Below, in pieces: positions 17,851 to 25,831 of a stretch of DNA of 64,000 nucleotides. Source of the DNA: Pleurocapsa sp. PCC 7327 (GTDB taxonomy: Bacteria; Cyanobacteriota; Cyanobacteriia; Cyanobacteriales; Microcystaceae); contig NC_019689.1 of assembly GCF_000317025.1 (NCBI RefSeq), positions 3,077,501 to 3,141,500 of the forward strand, in the 5' to 3' direction. A model generated the notes under the pieces. That model had not been told where the DNA came from, did not search any database, and was given only the letters and a program-made list of their open reading frames with translations. Numbering within the stretch: the first letter of the stretch is position 1; every line of letters starts with the position of its first letter. Both the position numbers and the translations under genes were made by a program.

Positions 17851-17875
17851 ACTAAAATAGTAAATAGTTATAAAG
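17851..17875 (-). promoter_or_regulatory. Candidate ArsR operator upstream of arsR1
   Basis: On the minus strand this 25-mer begins CTTTATAACTA and ends TTTTAGT. It matches the rhodanese/exoD site at 20351-20375 at 20 of 25 positions. It lies about 26 bases before the preferred start of the first ArsR gene, where autoregulation would act. AT-rich, so binding is inference. Confidence 0.5.
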
Positions 17876-17900
17876 TTTTTAATTGCTGTCAATCTCCACT

Positions 17901-18266
17901 ATGCTCAAGACTTTTTCCTCAAAGACTTCCCCCATCGTCCTGGCTTCGGTAGCTGACTATTTCAAAGTCCTTTCCGAAGTCAGTCGGCTTCAGATTTTAA
18001 GTTGTTTGAGGTCGGGGGCAATGAATGGAAAGGAAATTACGGAAGCGACCGGTTTAGGGCAGGCTAATCTGTCAAAACATTTGAAGGCGCTGACTCAAGC
18101 TGGAATCATATCTCGCCAACCACAAGGCGTTAGCGTCTACTATGAGATTGCTGACCCAATGATTTTTGACTTGTGCGAATTGGTGTGCGATCGCATTAGT
18201 AACCAAATGCAACAACGGGCTAAAGAATTTGAACAGTTTACAGCATTTACTACCCCCTCAACATAA
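17901..18266 (+). CDS. ArsR-family transcriptional regulator 1
   Basis: A 121-residue winged-helix repressor. The recognition helix is GLGQANLSKHLKAL and the wing is SRQPQGVSVYYEI. It lacks the arsenic ELCVC motif but has Cys35 (ILSCLRSG) before the recognition region and Cys92/Cys96 (LCELVC) in the C-terminal helix, a spacing that recalls thiol-persulfide sensors of the BigR/SqrR group. I use the ATG at 17901; a TTG at 17883 in the same frame is possible. It faces the convergent flavoprotein/DsrE pair, and a candidate operator lies just upstream. Persulfide sensing is inference. Confidence 0.88.
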   Translation: MLKTFSSKTSPIVLASVADYFKVLSEVSRLQILSCLRSGAMNGKEITEATGLGQANLSKHLKALTQAGIISRQPQGVSVYYEIADPMIFDLCELVCDRISNQMQQRAKEFEQFTAFTTPST

Positions 18267-18292
18267 CTATTCAATATTTCCCTAAAAAAATC

Positions 18293-19291
18293 CTAAACCG
18301 AGACTTTGAGATTTTCTTCCCACCGACGCGGTCCTTTGTCGCGGCGAATGTCTCGCCAAATCTGAGTGGCGGCTAAAGCACCGTCGCCAGCCGCTACCAC
18401 CACCTGATTCAGCCCCACCTTTAAATCGCCAATCGCAAAAATCCGAGGGTGGGAAGTTCGACCCATCTTATCGGTGACGAGATTGCCACCCTTTAACTCC
18501 AAATCTATTCTTTGGAGATAGGTATTGTGATAGCGAGAACCCATCGAAATCAAACCCGTTTCCAACTCGACGACCGACCCATCCGTCAACTCTACGCCAG
18601 TCATTTGATGTTTTTGACCCAGAAATTTCTTGATGGGTGTCTCTATCAGGCGATAGCCATGTTCCTGTAGTTGGGAGCGAAGTCCGGCACTAACCTCAAA
18701 CAGTCCGTGAGTAAAGACAGTAATATAGGGCGTAAACCAACTCAAGTTGAAAATCATCTCTTCAATACTGGCTTCGCTACCAGCAAAAAAACCACATTGC
18801 TTGTCAGTCATTTCATAGCCATCGCAGACCATGCAGACATGTAAGTTATAACCCGCATACTGGTAGACATTCTGCATATCTTCTAAAGGCGGCAGATAGT
18901 CGATGATGCCACTGGCAGCAATCAGGTACTTAGAGCGAAAAACTCGATAAATGCTATTATTGCGACCGACTTTAACTCGCACGGCAAAAGTGTCTCCTTC
19001 ATCGACAACTTCTTCCACATAAGCGTTGAGAAAATCTCCATTGAGAGAGAGATAATGTTCTTTACCCCGCTCGAGCAGCACGCGACCGGGGGTATCTGGC
19101 GGCAACCCTAGATAATTGTGTAATTCTTGCATCCAAAAGGAACGCGCTTTGCCTTTATCGAGAATGAGACTGGAGAGGCGGAATCGCTGTAGATAAATGC
19201 CAGCAGAAAGTCCGCCCGCACCGCCACCGACAATAATGACATCGTAAACGCGATCGAGGTTTCGATCGAGATTTTTCTTTGAGAGTTTCAT
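18293..19291 (-). CDS. Thioredoxin-reductase-like FAD/NAD(P) oxidoreductase
   Basis: About 332 residues. An FAD Rossmann motif (VYDVIIVGGGAGGLSAGI) near the N-terminus, a redox-active C153-x-x-C156 (CMVCDGYE) in the place where thioredoxin reductases have CATCDG, and a C-terminal FAD motif (PRIFAIGDLKVG). The second nucleotide-binding loop is unusual (GFFAGSEASIEEM). The start is uncertain: a TTG at 19339 overlaps the DsrE stop codon, while the ATG at 19291 fits the family length. Cotranscribed with DsrE and close to rhodanese and SQR, it may reduce a persulfidated or disulfide partner. The electron acceptor is not known. Confidence 0.85.
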   Translation of the reverse strand: MKLSKKNLDRNLDRVYDVIIVGGGAGGLSAGIYLQRFRLSSLILDKGKARSFWMQELHNYLGLPPDTPGRVLLERGKEHYLSLNGDFLNAYVEEVVDEGDTFAVRVKVGRNNSIYRVFRSKYLIAASGIIDYLPPLEDMQNVYQYAGYNLHVCMVCDGYEMTDKQCGFFAGSEASIEEMIFNLSWFTPYITVFTHGLFEVSAGLRSQLQEHGYRLIETPIKKFLGQKHQMTGVELTDGSVVELETGLISMGSRYHNTYLQRIDLELKGGNLVTDKMGRTSHPRIFAIGDLKVGLNQVVVAAGDGALAATQIWRDIRRDKGPRRWEENLKVSV

Positions 19292-19335
19292 CGTTTTTTT
19301 GTCTATTTTGAGCGAGGACAACCAGGCAATTGATT

Positions 19336-19704
19336 TCAATAATCTAAAGACAAAATGCGTCCTTGGGTGAAATTAAAGAAAGCTTCTTTTTGGGCTAGTT
19401 GTACGCCCTCCATTAAATCCGAGGGTTGATGGTTGGCAGCTTTTAAGCACATAGGGCAGACGTACATCCGAACGCCTTTGTCAATTAGCTTGGGTAAGAG
19501 GGTTTGTGCTGATTCAAACTCTCTAAATTCAATCGCTTTCCCATTCTTGAGAGGAACTTCTACGCCTTTGATATCAAAGAACACTAAGACATCTTTATCC
19601 TCAGACATTTTTTCAGCTAATGCGAGTGCCATCAAGACTCGGTGAGGGTCTTCTGCGCCTCGACTAATGTGAAGAAAGACTCCATCCTTAACTTTAGTTT
19701 CCAT
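19336..19704 (-). CDS. DsrE-family sulfur-relay protein
   Basis: A 122-residue single-domain DsrE/DsrF-like protein. Two cysteines, C83 and C86 in YVCPMCLKAA, lie where family members carry a persulfide on a conserved Cys. DsrE proteins hold and pass sulfane sulfur in the cytoplasm. It is followed directly (overlap or short gap) by the thioredoxin-reductase-like gene, implying a two-gene operon in which the flavoprotein could recycle the CxxC pair. With the rhodanese, SQR and two ArsR regulators nearby, a sulfide/persulfide role is likely. Confidence 0.88.
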   Translation of the reverse strand: METKVKDGVFLHISRGAEDPHRVLMALALAEKMSEDKDVLVFFDIKGVEVPLKNGKAIEFREFESAQTLLPKLIDKGVRMYVCPMCLKAANHQPSDLMEGVQLAQKEAFFNFTQGRILSLDY

Positions 19705-19740
19705 TTAGAGAACTCCTCGTCTAATCACTTGTAGGGTGAA

Positions 19741-19833
19741 TTAAACTTCTCGAAGCTGTTGCACCATTTCAACGGTTTCGACAACGGATTTTTTCCTGGC
19801 TATTCCGGCGATCTGAGGGCTGACTAATGTCAT
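19741..19833 (-). CDS. Possible 30-residue peptide upstream of dsrE
   Basis: ATG at 19833 to TAA at 19741, read MTLVSPQIAGIARKKSVVET... QQLREV, 36 bases upstream of the dsrE start on the same strand. It is charged, not hydrophobic. It could be a leader peptide, a remnant of a lost gene, or chance. No family recognised. Confidence 0.2.
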   Translation of the reverse strand: MTLVSPQIAGIARKKSVVETVEMVQQLREV

Positions 19834-19939
19834 AAAAAACTATCCGTTTTTACTTGACTTGTTTAACTCCTACGGTTAGGTAGCGCGATCGCCAGTCACT
19901 ATTTGGCTATTCGACAGCTAAATTATTAGATGGGTGAAA

Positions 19940-20320
19940 TTACTTGCCCGTGCGAGTCTCTAGCCCCAATCGCTGCCATTCCATCATGCCGCCAGTAATA
20001 TTAAACACTTGGCTAAAACCTGCTTTGACTAGAGCGTTAGCTGCAATGGGACTGCGGTGAGAGGTTAAGCAGATGACGGCAACCGCTCGCTCTTTGGATA
20101 AATCTCGAAACCACTGGGGTAGCAGCCAACGGCGAAACAGAGGCATCGTTCCCAAGAGTAGGCGCGGTAAGCTGAGATTGAGAGCAGTGGGGGCATGACC
20201 GATGGCATATTCCCATCGGCTACGGACATCGATGAGCAGAGGCGGGTTCGGTAATTTAGTAAATTCCTTCGGGGATAGATGAGTAATGCGCGATCGCGCC
20301 GAAGCTGAAGTAGACATCAT
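19940..20320 (-). CDS. Single-domain rhodanese sulfurtransferase
   Basis: A 126-residue protein with one rhodanese domain. The catalytic loop is C84-LTSHR (VICLTSHRSP), and LLIDVRSRWEYAIGHAPTALNL is the conserved N-terminal part of the fold. The helix LLLGTMPLFRRWLLPQWF inserted before the active site is unusual and may dock it at a membrane or partner. It transfers sulfane sulfur from persulfide or thiosulfate to a thiol acceptor. It is divergent from the ExoD gene; the shared intergenic region has a near-palindromic operator candidate 31 bases upstream of this start. Confidence 0.88.
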   Translation of the reverse strand: MMSTSASARSRITHLSPKEFTKLPNPPLLIDVRSRWEYAIGHAPTALNLSLPRLLLGTMPLFRRWLLPQWFRDLSKERAVAVICLTSHRSPIAANALVKAGFSQVFNITGGMMEWQRLGLETRTGK

Positions 20321-20350
20321 AGTACTACTCTCCCTTCAGAGTCATATTAA

Positions 20351-20375
20351 TTTTATAACTAAATAGTAATTTAGT
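20351..20375 (+). promoter_or_regulatory. Candidate ArsR operator, rhodanese/exoD divergent promoter
   Basis: Contains TTTTATAACT followed by the interrupted palindrome ACTAAATAGTAATTTAGT (20358-20375): 7-bp arms ACTAAAT and ATTTAGT with a 4-base spacer. Matches sites at 17851-17875 (inverted, 20/25) and 21227-21251 (19/25). The arrangement suits an ArsR dimer. Confidence 0.55.
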
Positions 20376-20506
20376 CAACCTACAACAGGAGGCTCAAAAC
20401 TCCTTTGAGGTTTGGCTTCGGGTTTCCGATCGGTGTATCCTGGAGTTTGCTGTTAATACCGGTCATCTATCAGCACAAAAACTGTTGTGAGTAGAGTCTA
20501 ATAACA

Positions 20507-21142
20507 ATGGCTAAACTTTCTGTAGAACTACAGCGCTATTTTTTTGAAGAAGAAAGACAAAGTGAAATTAAACTGGTAGAAGTCCTTACCTTAGCAGGAG
20601 AACGCATATTTGGCTTTTTATTTGTCATTCTTTCTCTTCCTTCTGCCTTGCCGATTCCCGCACCTGGTTACTCAATTCCTTTTGGGATTTTAATGTTTCT
20701 TTTAGCCATTCAATTAATCGCAGGTGCTAAAGGGCCTTGGCTGCCTGAAAAGATGATGCACGGCTCGATGAAGTTGGAAAGCGCTCAGAAAATTGTCAAA
20801 GCAGGGATTCCTTGGCTCAAAAGAATTGAAGCCATTACTCGTCCTCGCATGACTTATGTTTGTACTACATTAACTGGTAGAGTACTAATAGGAATCGCGA
20901 TCGCGCTGATGTCCATTTCTATGATGATTCCCATTCCTGGAACCAATACATTGCCTGCAATGGGAATTTTTGTTACAGCCTTTGGTTTACAGGAAGATGA
21001 TGGCTTTATCAGTCTCGGCGGTTTAGCGATCTGCTTAATGGCAGGCGTTCTTTCCACGTCAATTATCATTGCCGTCATTTGGGGGGGGAGCAGTTTATTA
21101 GACGTAATCAAAACTTGGCTCAAATCAGTCATGAGTTACTGA
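20507..21142 (+). CDS. ExoD-family membrane protein
   Basis: A 211-residue integral membrane protein of the ExoD (exopolysaccharide synthesis) family. The segments LSLPSALPIPAPGYSIPFG and MIPIPGTNTLPAMGIFV are the repeated proline-rich family motifs. About four hydrophobic helices. The biochemical role is unsettled; in rhizobia the gene affects exopolysaccharide production and alkali tolerance. It shares a divergent promoter with the rhodanese gene, which ties it to the sulfur-related block and suggests a stress-envelope function. Confidence 0.88.
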   Translation: MAKLSVELQRYFFEEERQSEIKLVEVLTLAGERIFGFLFVILSLPSALPIPAPGYSIPFGILMFLLAIQLIAGAKGPWLPEKMMHGSMKLESAQKIVKAGIPWLKRIEAITRPRMTYVCTTLTGRVLIGIAIALMSISMMIPIPGTNTLPAMGIFVTAFGLQEDDGFISLGGLAICLMAGVLSTSIIIAVIWGGSSLLDVIKTWLKSVMSY

Positions 21143-21226
21143 CACTCTCTCAATTATCAAATTGTCTTGAATCGAGATAGTAAAGCAGTATCCCCTTGAA
21201 AGATTGACTGATTTGCTTTATTGTTA

Positions 21227-21251
21227 TTTTATAACTAATTGGTTGTTTAAG
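21227..21251 (+). promoter_or_regulatory. Candidate ArsR operator upstream of sqr
   Basis: Begins TTTTATAACTAA, identical over 12 bases to the rhodanese/exoD site, and matches it at 19 of 25 positions overall. It lies about 106 bases upstream of the sqr ATG. AT-rich, so some similarity may be chance. Confidence 0.45.
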
Positions 21252-21356
21252 ATTAAAAGAAAATAATTTTCCTAACAGCGTGGGAATAGACGGCGATCGC
21301 ATGGCAGAACCTCGCTCCTTATCCTGCGCTAGCTTTAACAAATCGGAGAAAGACCA

Positions 21357-22688
21357 ATGGCTCACATTATCGTAATCGGTGCGGGACTAGGAGGATTGCC
21401 AACAGCTTACGAACTGCGACATCTCTTACCGAAGCAGCATCGCATCACCCTGATTTCCGACAAGCCAGAATTTACCTTTATTCCCTCGCTGCCTCACGTC
21501 GCTTTTGGCTTAACATCCCTCGAAAAAATCCAACTCAATGTCGAAAAGCTGGTTAAAAATCGGGCGATCGATTGGGTATTGGGACAGGTAGCAGCCCTCA
21601 ACCCTCACGCCAAACAGATAACCGTAGGAGATAAAACAATTGATTACGATTATGCCGTTATTGCTACGGGAGCCTCCCTCAAACTCGATGCCATCCCTGG
21701 TTTGGGACCCGAAGGCGGTTATACCCACTCAGTCTGCAATCCTCATCATGCCCTGCTAGCGCGAGAAGCCTGGAAAGAATTCGAGCAAAATCCAGGGGCT
21801 TTAGTCGTGGGAGCCGTGCCTGGGGCTAGCTGTATGGGACCCGCCTACGAGTTTGCTCTCCTAGCAGATTACGTACTGCGTCAAAAAAGATTGCGCAATC
21901 GCGTTTCCATTACCTTTGTTACCCCGGAACCCTATGCGGGTCACTTGGGCATTGGAGGGATGGCAAACTCAGGGAAACTGGTGACACAATTAATGCAAGA
22001 ACGGAACGTAGAATTGATTGAAAATGCTGCCATTATTAAGATTGATGCTGAGAGAATCTGCCTAGCAGACAGTCGCCAGTTACCGTTCAAATACGCCATG
22101 CTCCTGCCACCTTTCTGCGGAGCCAAGTTCTTGCGGGACGTACCAGGATTGACTGATGCTAAAGGCTTTTTACCAGTCCTACCGACCTATCAACATCCCG
22201 ATTTTCCTTCTATTTATAGTTTGGGGGTGACCGTGGAACTTGCCCCTCCCGAACCAACTCCAATTCCGAGCGGCGTTCCGAAAACGGGTCAGATGACCGA
22301 ATCGATGGGCATGGCAGTCGCCCACAATCTTGCCAGAGAGTTAGGGGAAATTGAAGCAGCGCCCGTAACTCCTACCCTAGGAGCCATTTGCATGGCGGAC
22401 TTTGGCGATACCGGGATTCTCTTTGTTGCCAATCCCGTTTTGCCCGATCCGGTGACGGGAAAGCGGCGCAGAGCTTTTGCAGTGCGGGGCTGGTGGGTGA
22501 GTTGGATTAAGACGGCTTTTGAGAAATTTTTCTTAGCCAAGATGCGTTTAGGAATGTCTATCCCTTGGTTCGAGCGCTTGGGATTGTGGCTTTTAGGATT
22601 ATCTCTCACCGAGCCGATGTCAGCCTCAAGGGAGCAAAACTTAGAAATGAAAAAGACGGGCGGGCGGGTGCAAGGGACTCTGCCGTGA
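21357..22688 (+). CDS. sqr: Sulfide:quinone oxidoreductase
   Basis: A 443-residue flavoprotein. The FAD site is GAGLGG near residues 8-13. The three cysteines of true SQR enzymes are all present: C127 (HSVCNPHH), C159 (GASCMGPAYEF) and C345 (GAICMADFGDTG). The last 70 residues form amphipathic/hydrophobic segments (WWVSWIKTAFEKFFLAKMRL, LGLWLLGLSL) that would anchor it to the membrane. It oxidises sulfide and passes electrons to plastoquinone, releasing sulfane sulfur. The three Cys argue against NDH-2, which lacks them. The SQR subtype cannot be fixed without a tree. The ArsR2 gene follows on the same strand. Confidence 0.92.
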   Translation: MAHIIVIGAGLGGLPTAYELRHLLPKQHRITLISDKPEFTFIPSLPHVAFGLTSLEKIQLNVEKLVKNRAIDWVLGQVAALNPHAKQITVGDKTIDYDYAVIATGASLKLDAIPGLGPEGGYTHSVCNPHHALLAREAWKEFEQNPGALVVGAVPGASCMGPAYEFALLADYVLRQKRLRNRVSITFVTPEPYAGHLGIGGMANSGKLVTQLMQERNVELIENAAIIKIDAERICLADSRQLPFKYAMLLPPFCGAKFLRDVPGLTDAKGFLPVLPTYQHPDFPSIYSLGVTVELAPPEPTPIPSGVPKTGQMTESMGMAVAHNLARELGEIEAAPVTPTLGAICMADFGDTGILFVANPVLPDPVTGKRRRAFAVRGWWVSWIKTAFEKFFLAKMRLGMSIPWFERLGLWLLGLSLTEPMSASREQNLEMKKTGGRVQGTLP

Positions 22689-22726
22689 GATGGCAAAGCC
22701 TGAAAAGCACTTCGTTAGAGATACTC

Positions 22727-22748
22727 CGCCGTTGAACGGCGGAACCTC
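22727..22748. other. Stable hairpin between sqr and arsR2
   Basis: CCGCCGTTGAACGGCGG, a 7-bp GC-rich stem with a 3-base loop, in the 75-base gap between sqr and arsR2. No T-run follows, so it is not a classic terminator; it may protect the sqr mRNA end or modulate translation. Similar stems occur at transposon scars. Confidence 0.4.
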
Positions 22749-22795
22749 CTCTGACTTCGTCAATGTTGTCTAATAGCGCTCGACAGAAAAACGAG

Positions 22796-23089
22796 ATGGA
22801 AATGACGCTTAATCCCCAAGAATTTGAGAGTTTGGCAGAGCGATTTAAAATCCTCAGCGAACCGACAAGATTACAAATCCTATCGGCAATTTGCCAGGGA
22901 GAATATAACGTTAATGATATTTGCCGACGGACTGGTCTGCGCCAAGCTAATGTTTCCAAGCACTTACACCTGCTCAAAAGAGCTGGGGTCGTGGCTTGTC
23001 GTCGAGTAGGCGTATGCCGCTATTATCGCGTCATCGATCGAGACTTGATGAACTTGTGTGCTAAAGCCCGTAGAGAAAAATTCTACTAG
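22796..23089 (+). CDS. ArsR-family transcriptional regulator 2
   Basis: A winged-helix repressor of about 97 residues from the internal ATG at 22796 (the same frame extends to 22763). Recognition helix GLRQANVSKHLHLLKRAG, nearly the same as in ArsR1. Cysteines lie in SAICQGE, NDICRR, VACRR, GVCRYY and at the C-terminal NLCAK. The first and last match the positions of cysteines in ArsR1. The family includes regulators of sqr genes such as SqrR, BigR and cyanobacterial SuoR. It lies directly after sqr and 10 bases before the RND adaptor gene, so all three are probably one transcript. Confidence 0.9.
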   Translation: MEMTLNPQEFESLAERFKILSEPTRLQILSAICQGEYNVNDICRRTGLRQANVSKHLHLLKRAGVVACRRVGVCRYYRVIDRDLMNLCAKARREKFY

Positions 23090-23099
23090 GAGGAAAATA

Positions 23100-24443
23100 A
23101 TGGAAAGTTCTACAATTGATAAACCTCAGTTACCTGAGAGCTGGCTCAATATAAAAGTTATTGGTTTATTGACATCTCTCATTGTCTTATCGGGAGGGGT
23201 AGGATGGTGGTTATTATCAAACTCCACCAGTCGTCAGCCAATCCCGAAAGCGATCGCAACTTCTCCGACAATCAAGGTGCAAACAGCCGTTATTAAGCCA
23301 ATGCCCGTTCGAGGCGATCGCACTCTGACGGGAACTGTCGAGGCAGTGGAATCGGTCACTTTGACTAGCCGCGTCATGGGACAGATCGAGCGACTCCCGG
23401 TACAGGAAGGAGATTTAGTCAAAGCCGGTCAACTGATTGCTCGCATAGATGTACGAGATATTCAAGCCCAGCGCAATCAAGGCAATGCTGCTATTTCTCA
23501 AGCGCGATCGGCTGTCAGCGCGGCGCAGTCGGCTTACCTAACTGCCCAAGCGCAAAAAAATCAAGCAGAAGCTCGCGTTCGAGAAGCCCAAGCCACCCTG
23601 ACAGAAGCTCAAGCAGAATTAGCCGATGCCAAGCTGCACCAAAAGCGGATGGCGATGCTGCGAACTGAAGGAGTAGTCAGTCAATCCCAGCTAGATGAAG
23701 CTAATACCCGCGTAGCGACAATTGAAGCCAGAATTGGTCAAATTCAAGCGGCAATTAAGCAAGCGATCGCAACCGTTGACCAAGCCCAAGCACAAGTCCG
23801 ACAGGCACAGGCACAGATCGAACAATCCCAAGCGGGAGTTGCACAAGCCCAGGCAACTGTAGAACAAACCTTAGCGAACCTCGATTATGGGACTGTGACA
23901 GCTCCTTTTACTGGGGTGGTGACGCGCAAACATGCCGAAGTTGGCGCAATGGCAGGTACGGGACAAGCTTTAGTCACCTTAGAGAATATCGATCGACTTC
24001 GCTTTAGCGTTGCCGTCCCCGAATCTCTCATCGGTCGGCTCGAACACGGTCAACCGGTGCAGATCGAGTTAGATGCCCTCAATCGTTCGGCGAACGGTCG
24101 CGTCAGTCAAATTATTCCAGCTGCCGACCCCGCCTCGCGCAATTTTACGGTCAAGATTGCTTTGGCATCGGATGCCGATATCATTCCGGGGATGTTTGGT
24201 CGCTTGCAATTGACGACCAGCACTCGCCAAGCCTTGATGATTCCCAATGATGCGATCGTCAAGCGTATGGGGATTACTGGCGCGTACAAAGTGGTAGACG
24301 GCAAAGCTCAGTTTCAAACCCTAACCGCAGGGACAACTCATGGAGAACAGGTGGAAGTCTATTGGGGACTAGAAGCAGGCGATCGCGTCATTCTCAATCC
24401 TAGCCCCGCTCTCACAGATGGGGCATTGGTTAGTCTTCAGTAA
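23100..24443 (+). CDS. RND efflux periplasmic adaptor subunit
   Basis: A 447-residue membrane-fusion protein. One N-terminal helix (VIGLLTSLIVLSGGVGWWLL), a lipoyl half-motif (VMGQIERLPVQEGDLVKAGQLIARID), then a long coiled coil rich in Gln and Ala (about 140-270), a second lipoyl half (APFTGVVTRKHAEVGAMAGTGQ) and beta-barrel domains. I set the start at 23100 because AGGAGGAAAATA precedes this ATG. It would bridge an inner-membrane RND permease to an outer-membrane channel. The likely partner permease is 3 kb downstream at 27469, separated by several small genes; no TolC gene is in the window. Confidence 0.93.
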   Translation: MESSTIDKPQLPESWLNIKVIGLLTSLIVLSGGVGWWLLSNSTSRQPIPKAIATSPTIKVQTAVIKPMPVRGDRTLTGTVEAVESVTLTSRVMGQIERLPVQEGDLVKAGQLIARIDVRDIQAQRNQGNAAISQARSAVSAAQSAYLTAQAQKNQAEARVREAQATLTEAQAELADAKLHQKRMAMLRTEGVVSQSQLDEANTRVATIEARIGQIQAAIKQAIATVDQAQAQVRQAQAQIEQSQAGVAQAQATVEQTLANLDYGTVTAPFTGVVTRKHAEVGAMAGTGQALVTLENIDRLRFSVAVPESLIGRLEHGQPVQIELDALNRSANGRVSQIIPAADPASRNFTVKIALASDADIIPGMFGRLQLTTSTRQALMIPNDAIVKRMGITGAYKVVDGKAQFQTLTAGTTHGEQVEVYWGLEAGDRVILNPSPALTDGALVSLQ

Positions 24444-24475
24444 CCTTCACTTTTATTCACTATTTAGGATAGATT

Positions 24476-25078
24476 ATGTGGAAATCTTTTTATCGACTCC
24501 TAACGGCAATTACCATAACTTTGCTGCTATTTAGCTGGCATCCTACCATTGCCAATGCTCAAACCGACCCGACAGAACTAGCTAAAGCCGTTCAGGAAAT
24601 TGAAGCCCTCGATGCGATGCGTTCCGGTTTAGCCTCAACTTTGGAAGGAAAACCGGAGGCACCAACCTTGCAGACATTTAAAGAAGTTTGTCAACCCGTC
24701 GGCATGAGAGCCAAACAGCTAAGTCAAGAAAATGGCTGGCAAGTCAAGCAAATTGCTAAAAAGTATCGCAATAGCGCCCATGCCCCCGATAACTTACATT
24801 CGGTGATGGCACTAGCTAAGTTTGAACAGAACCCAGAATTAATGGGCTTTTGGGAGCGAGAAACTATTAACGGACAACAAGGAACTCGCTACTATCGTCG
24901 TATTAATGTCGAAGCTAGTTGCCTTGCCTGTCACGGTGCAAAAAATTCTCGACCCCAGTTTATTCAAGAAAAATACCCTCAAGATTTAGCTTTTGATTTT
25001 CAAGTGGGCGACTTGCGGGGGATGTATGCGGTATTTATTCCCGACGTTCGAGTGCAAAAAGCTCTCAGTAGCGAGTAG
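24476..25078 (+). CDS. Secreted haem protein, Tll0287-like (DUF3365)
   Basis: A 200-residue protein with a signal peptide (MWKSFYRLLTAITITLLLFSW..., cleavage after ANA) and one c-type haem site C149-x-x-C152-H153 (SCLACHGAK). The body is the DUF3365/Tll0287-like domain, a PAS-like fold with one haem found in periplasmic or lumenal sensors and redox proteins. It lies 30 bases after the RND adaptor and is probably cotranscribed. Haem iron binds sulfide, so a sensor or redox role in the same block is possible, but this is inference. Confidence 0.88.
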   Translation: MWKSFYRLLTAITITLLLFSWHPTIANAQTDPTELAKAVQEIEALDAMRSGLASTLEGKPEAPTLQTFKEVCQPVGMRAKQLSQENGWQVKQIAKKYRNSAHAPDNLHSVMALAKFEQNPELMGFWERETINGQQGTRYYRRINVEASCLACHGAKNSRPQFIQEKYPQDLAFDFQVGDLRGMYAVFIPDVRVQKALSSE

Positions 25079-25104
25079 CTGCCCAAACTAAGGAGGAAAG
25101 CCAA

Positions 25105-25271
25105 ATGAAACGGATTATTGTCTTAATCGCGATCGCGTCGAAATTAAAGGCTCTAGAATTACCGATGCTGGAATGGTAACCTCGATTGTCTCTCAAGTGA
25201 CCAAAGGCGATAATGTTCTGATTCTACGAGATGAAAATGGTTTGCCAATGTGGAGTCGCAGGCAAAGATAG
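25105..25271 (+). pseudogene. Small secreted-protein gene with internal deletion
   Basis: A strong AAGGAGGAAAG site leads into MKRIIVLIAIA, a signal-peptide-like start, but the frame breaks at the HIP1-like sequence GCGATCGCG. A different frame then reads VEIKGSRITDAGMVTS, followed by IVSQVTKGDNVLILRDENG and LPMWSRRQR before the stop. The two halves look like the N- and C-terminal parts of one small exported protein whose middle was lost. I do not recognise the family. It is in line with the RND/haem/DUF3122 run. Confidence 0.5.
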
Positions 25272-25280
25272 GAGATATTT

Positions 25281-25799
25281 ATGTGGTGTCGCATTCGACA
25301 AATTTTCTCGTGGTTGGTATTGCTAGGTACTTTAATTCTACTACTGTTATTGGGGCTAGGAATCTTCTCAGTTTTGCCTGCTGCGGCTGCTATTCGTCAG
25401 ATGGAAGAAGCCCCCGGACAAATATTACAGCAATCTCGACATACGTTGCGAGATGAGAAGGGAAATGCTTGGCAAGTGGTGCTATTTAAACGGGTTAAAG
25501 CCGATGGTTCGACGACCGTCAATTTGCGATTAGTTGGGTTTCCCGGTACGGTGGCATTTGCCCATCCTCAACCGTTGAAAATTACAACCAACCAGGGAGA
25601 AATATTGGTAGCTGAAGATTTGTTTGCCCAAAAAGCGCCCGCTCCTAATGTCGGTCAATACGACCTTAAAAATATATTGCCTCAATTACCAATAGCAGGA
25701 GCGGTTCATTTATCTCTCGTCATGAATGACGATCGCGCGATCGATCTGTCAATTCCTGCCGAAGTGACGCTCGAATGGCAAACTATTGCAGCCCAATAA
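25281..25799 (+). CDS. DUF3122 protein
   Basis: A 172-residue protein with an N-terminal membrane segment or signal (IFSWLVLLGTLILLLLLGLGIFSVLPAAAA), then AIRQMEEAPGQILQQSRHTLRDEKGNAWQ, characteristic of the cyanobacterial DUF3122 family. The mature part is a beta-rich periplasmic or lumenal domain. No catalytic motif is visible and the function is unknown. It follows the broken small gene by 9 bases and precedes the SCP-2 gene by 32, so it is part of the same run. Confidence 0.82.
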   Translation: MWCRIRQIFSWLVLLGTLILLLLLGLGIFSVLPAAAAIRQMEEAPGQILQQSRHTLRDEKGNAWQVVLFKRVKADGSTTVNLRLVGFPGTVAFAHPQPLKITTNQGEILVAEDLFAQKAPAPNVGQYDLKNILPQLPIAGAVHLSLVMNDDRAIDLSIPAEVTLEWQTIAAQ

Positions 25800-25831
25800 C
25801 GAAATGAAAACATTAACCAAGGATAGAAACA

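Noticed and set aside
21357-22688. Type II NADH dehydrogenase instead of SQR
   Set aside because: The three SQR cysteines (127, 159, 345) are all present; NDH-2 lacks them.
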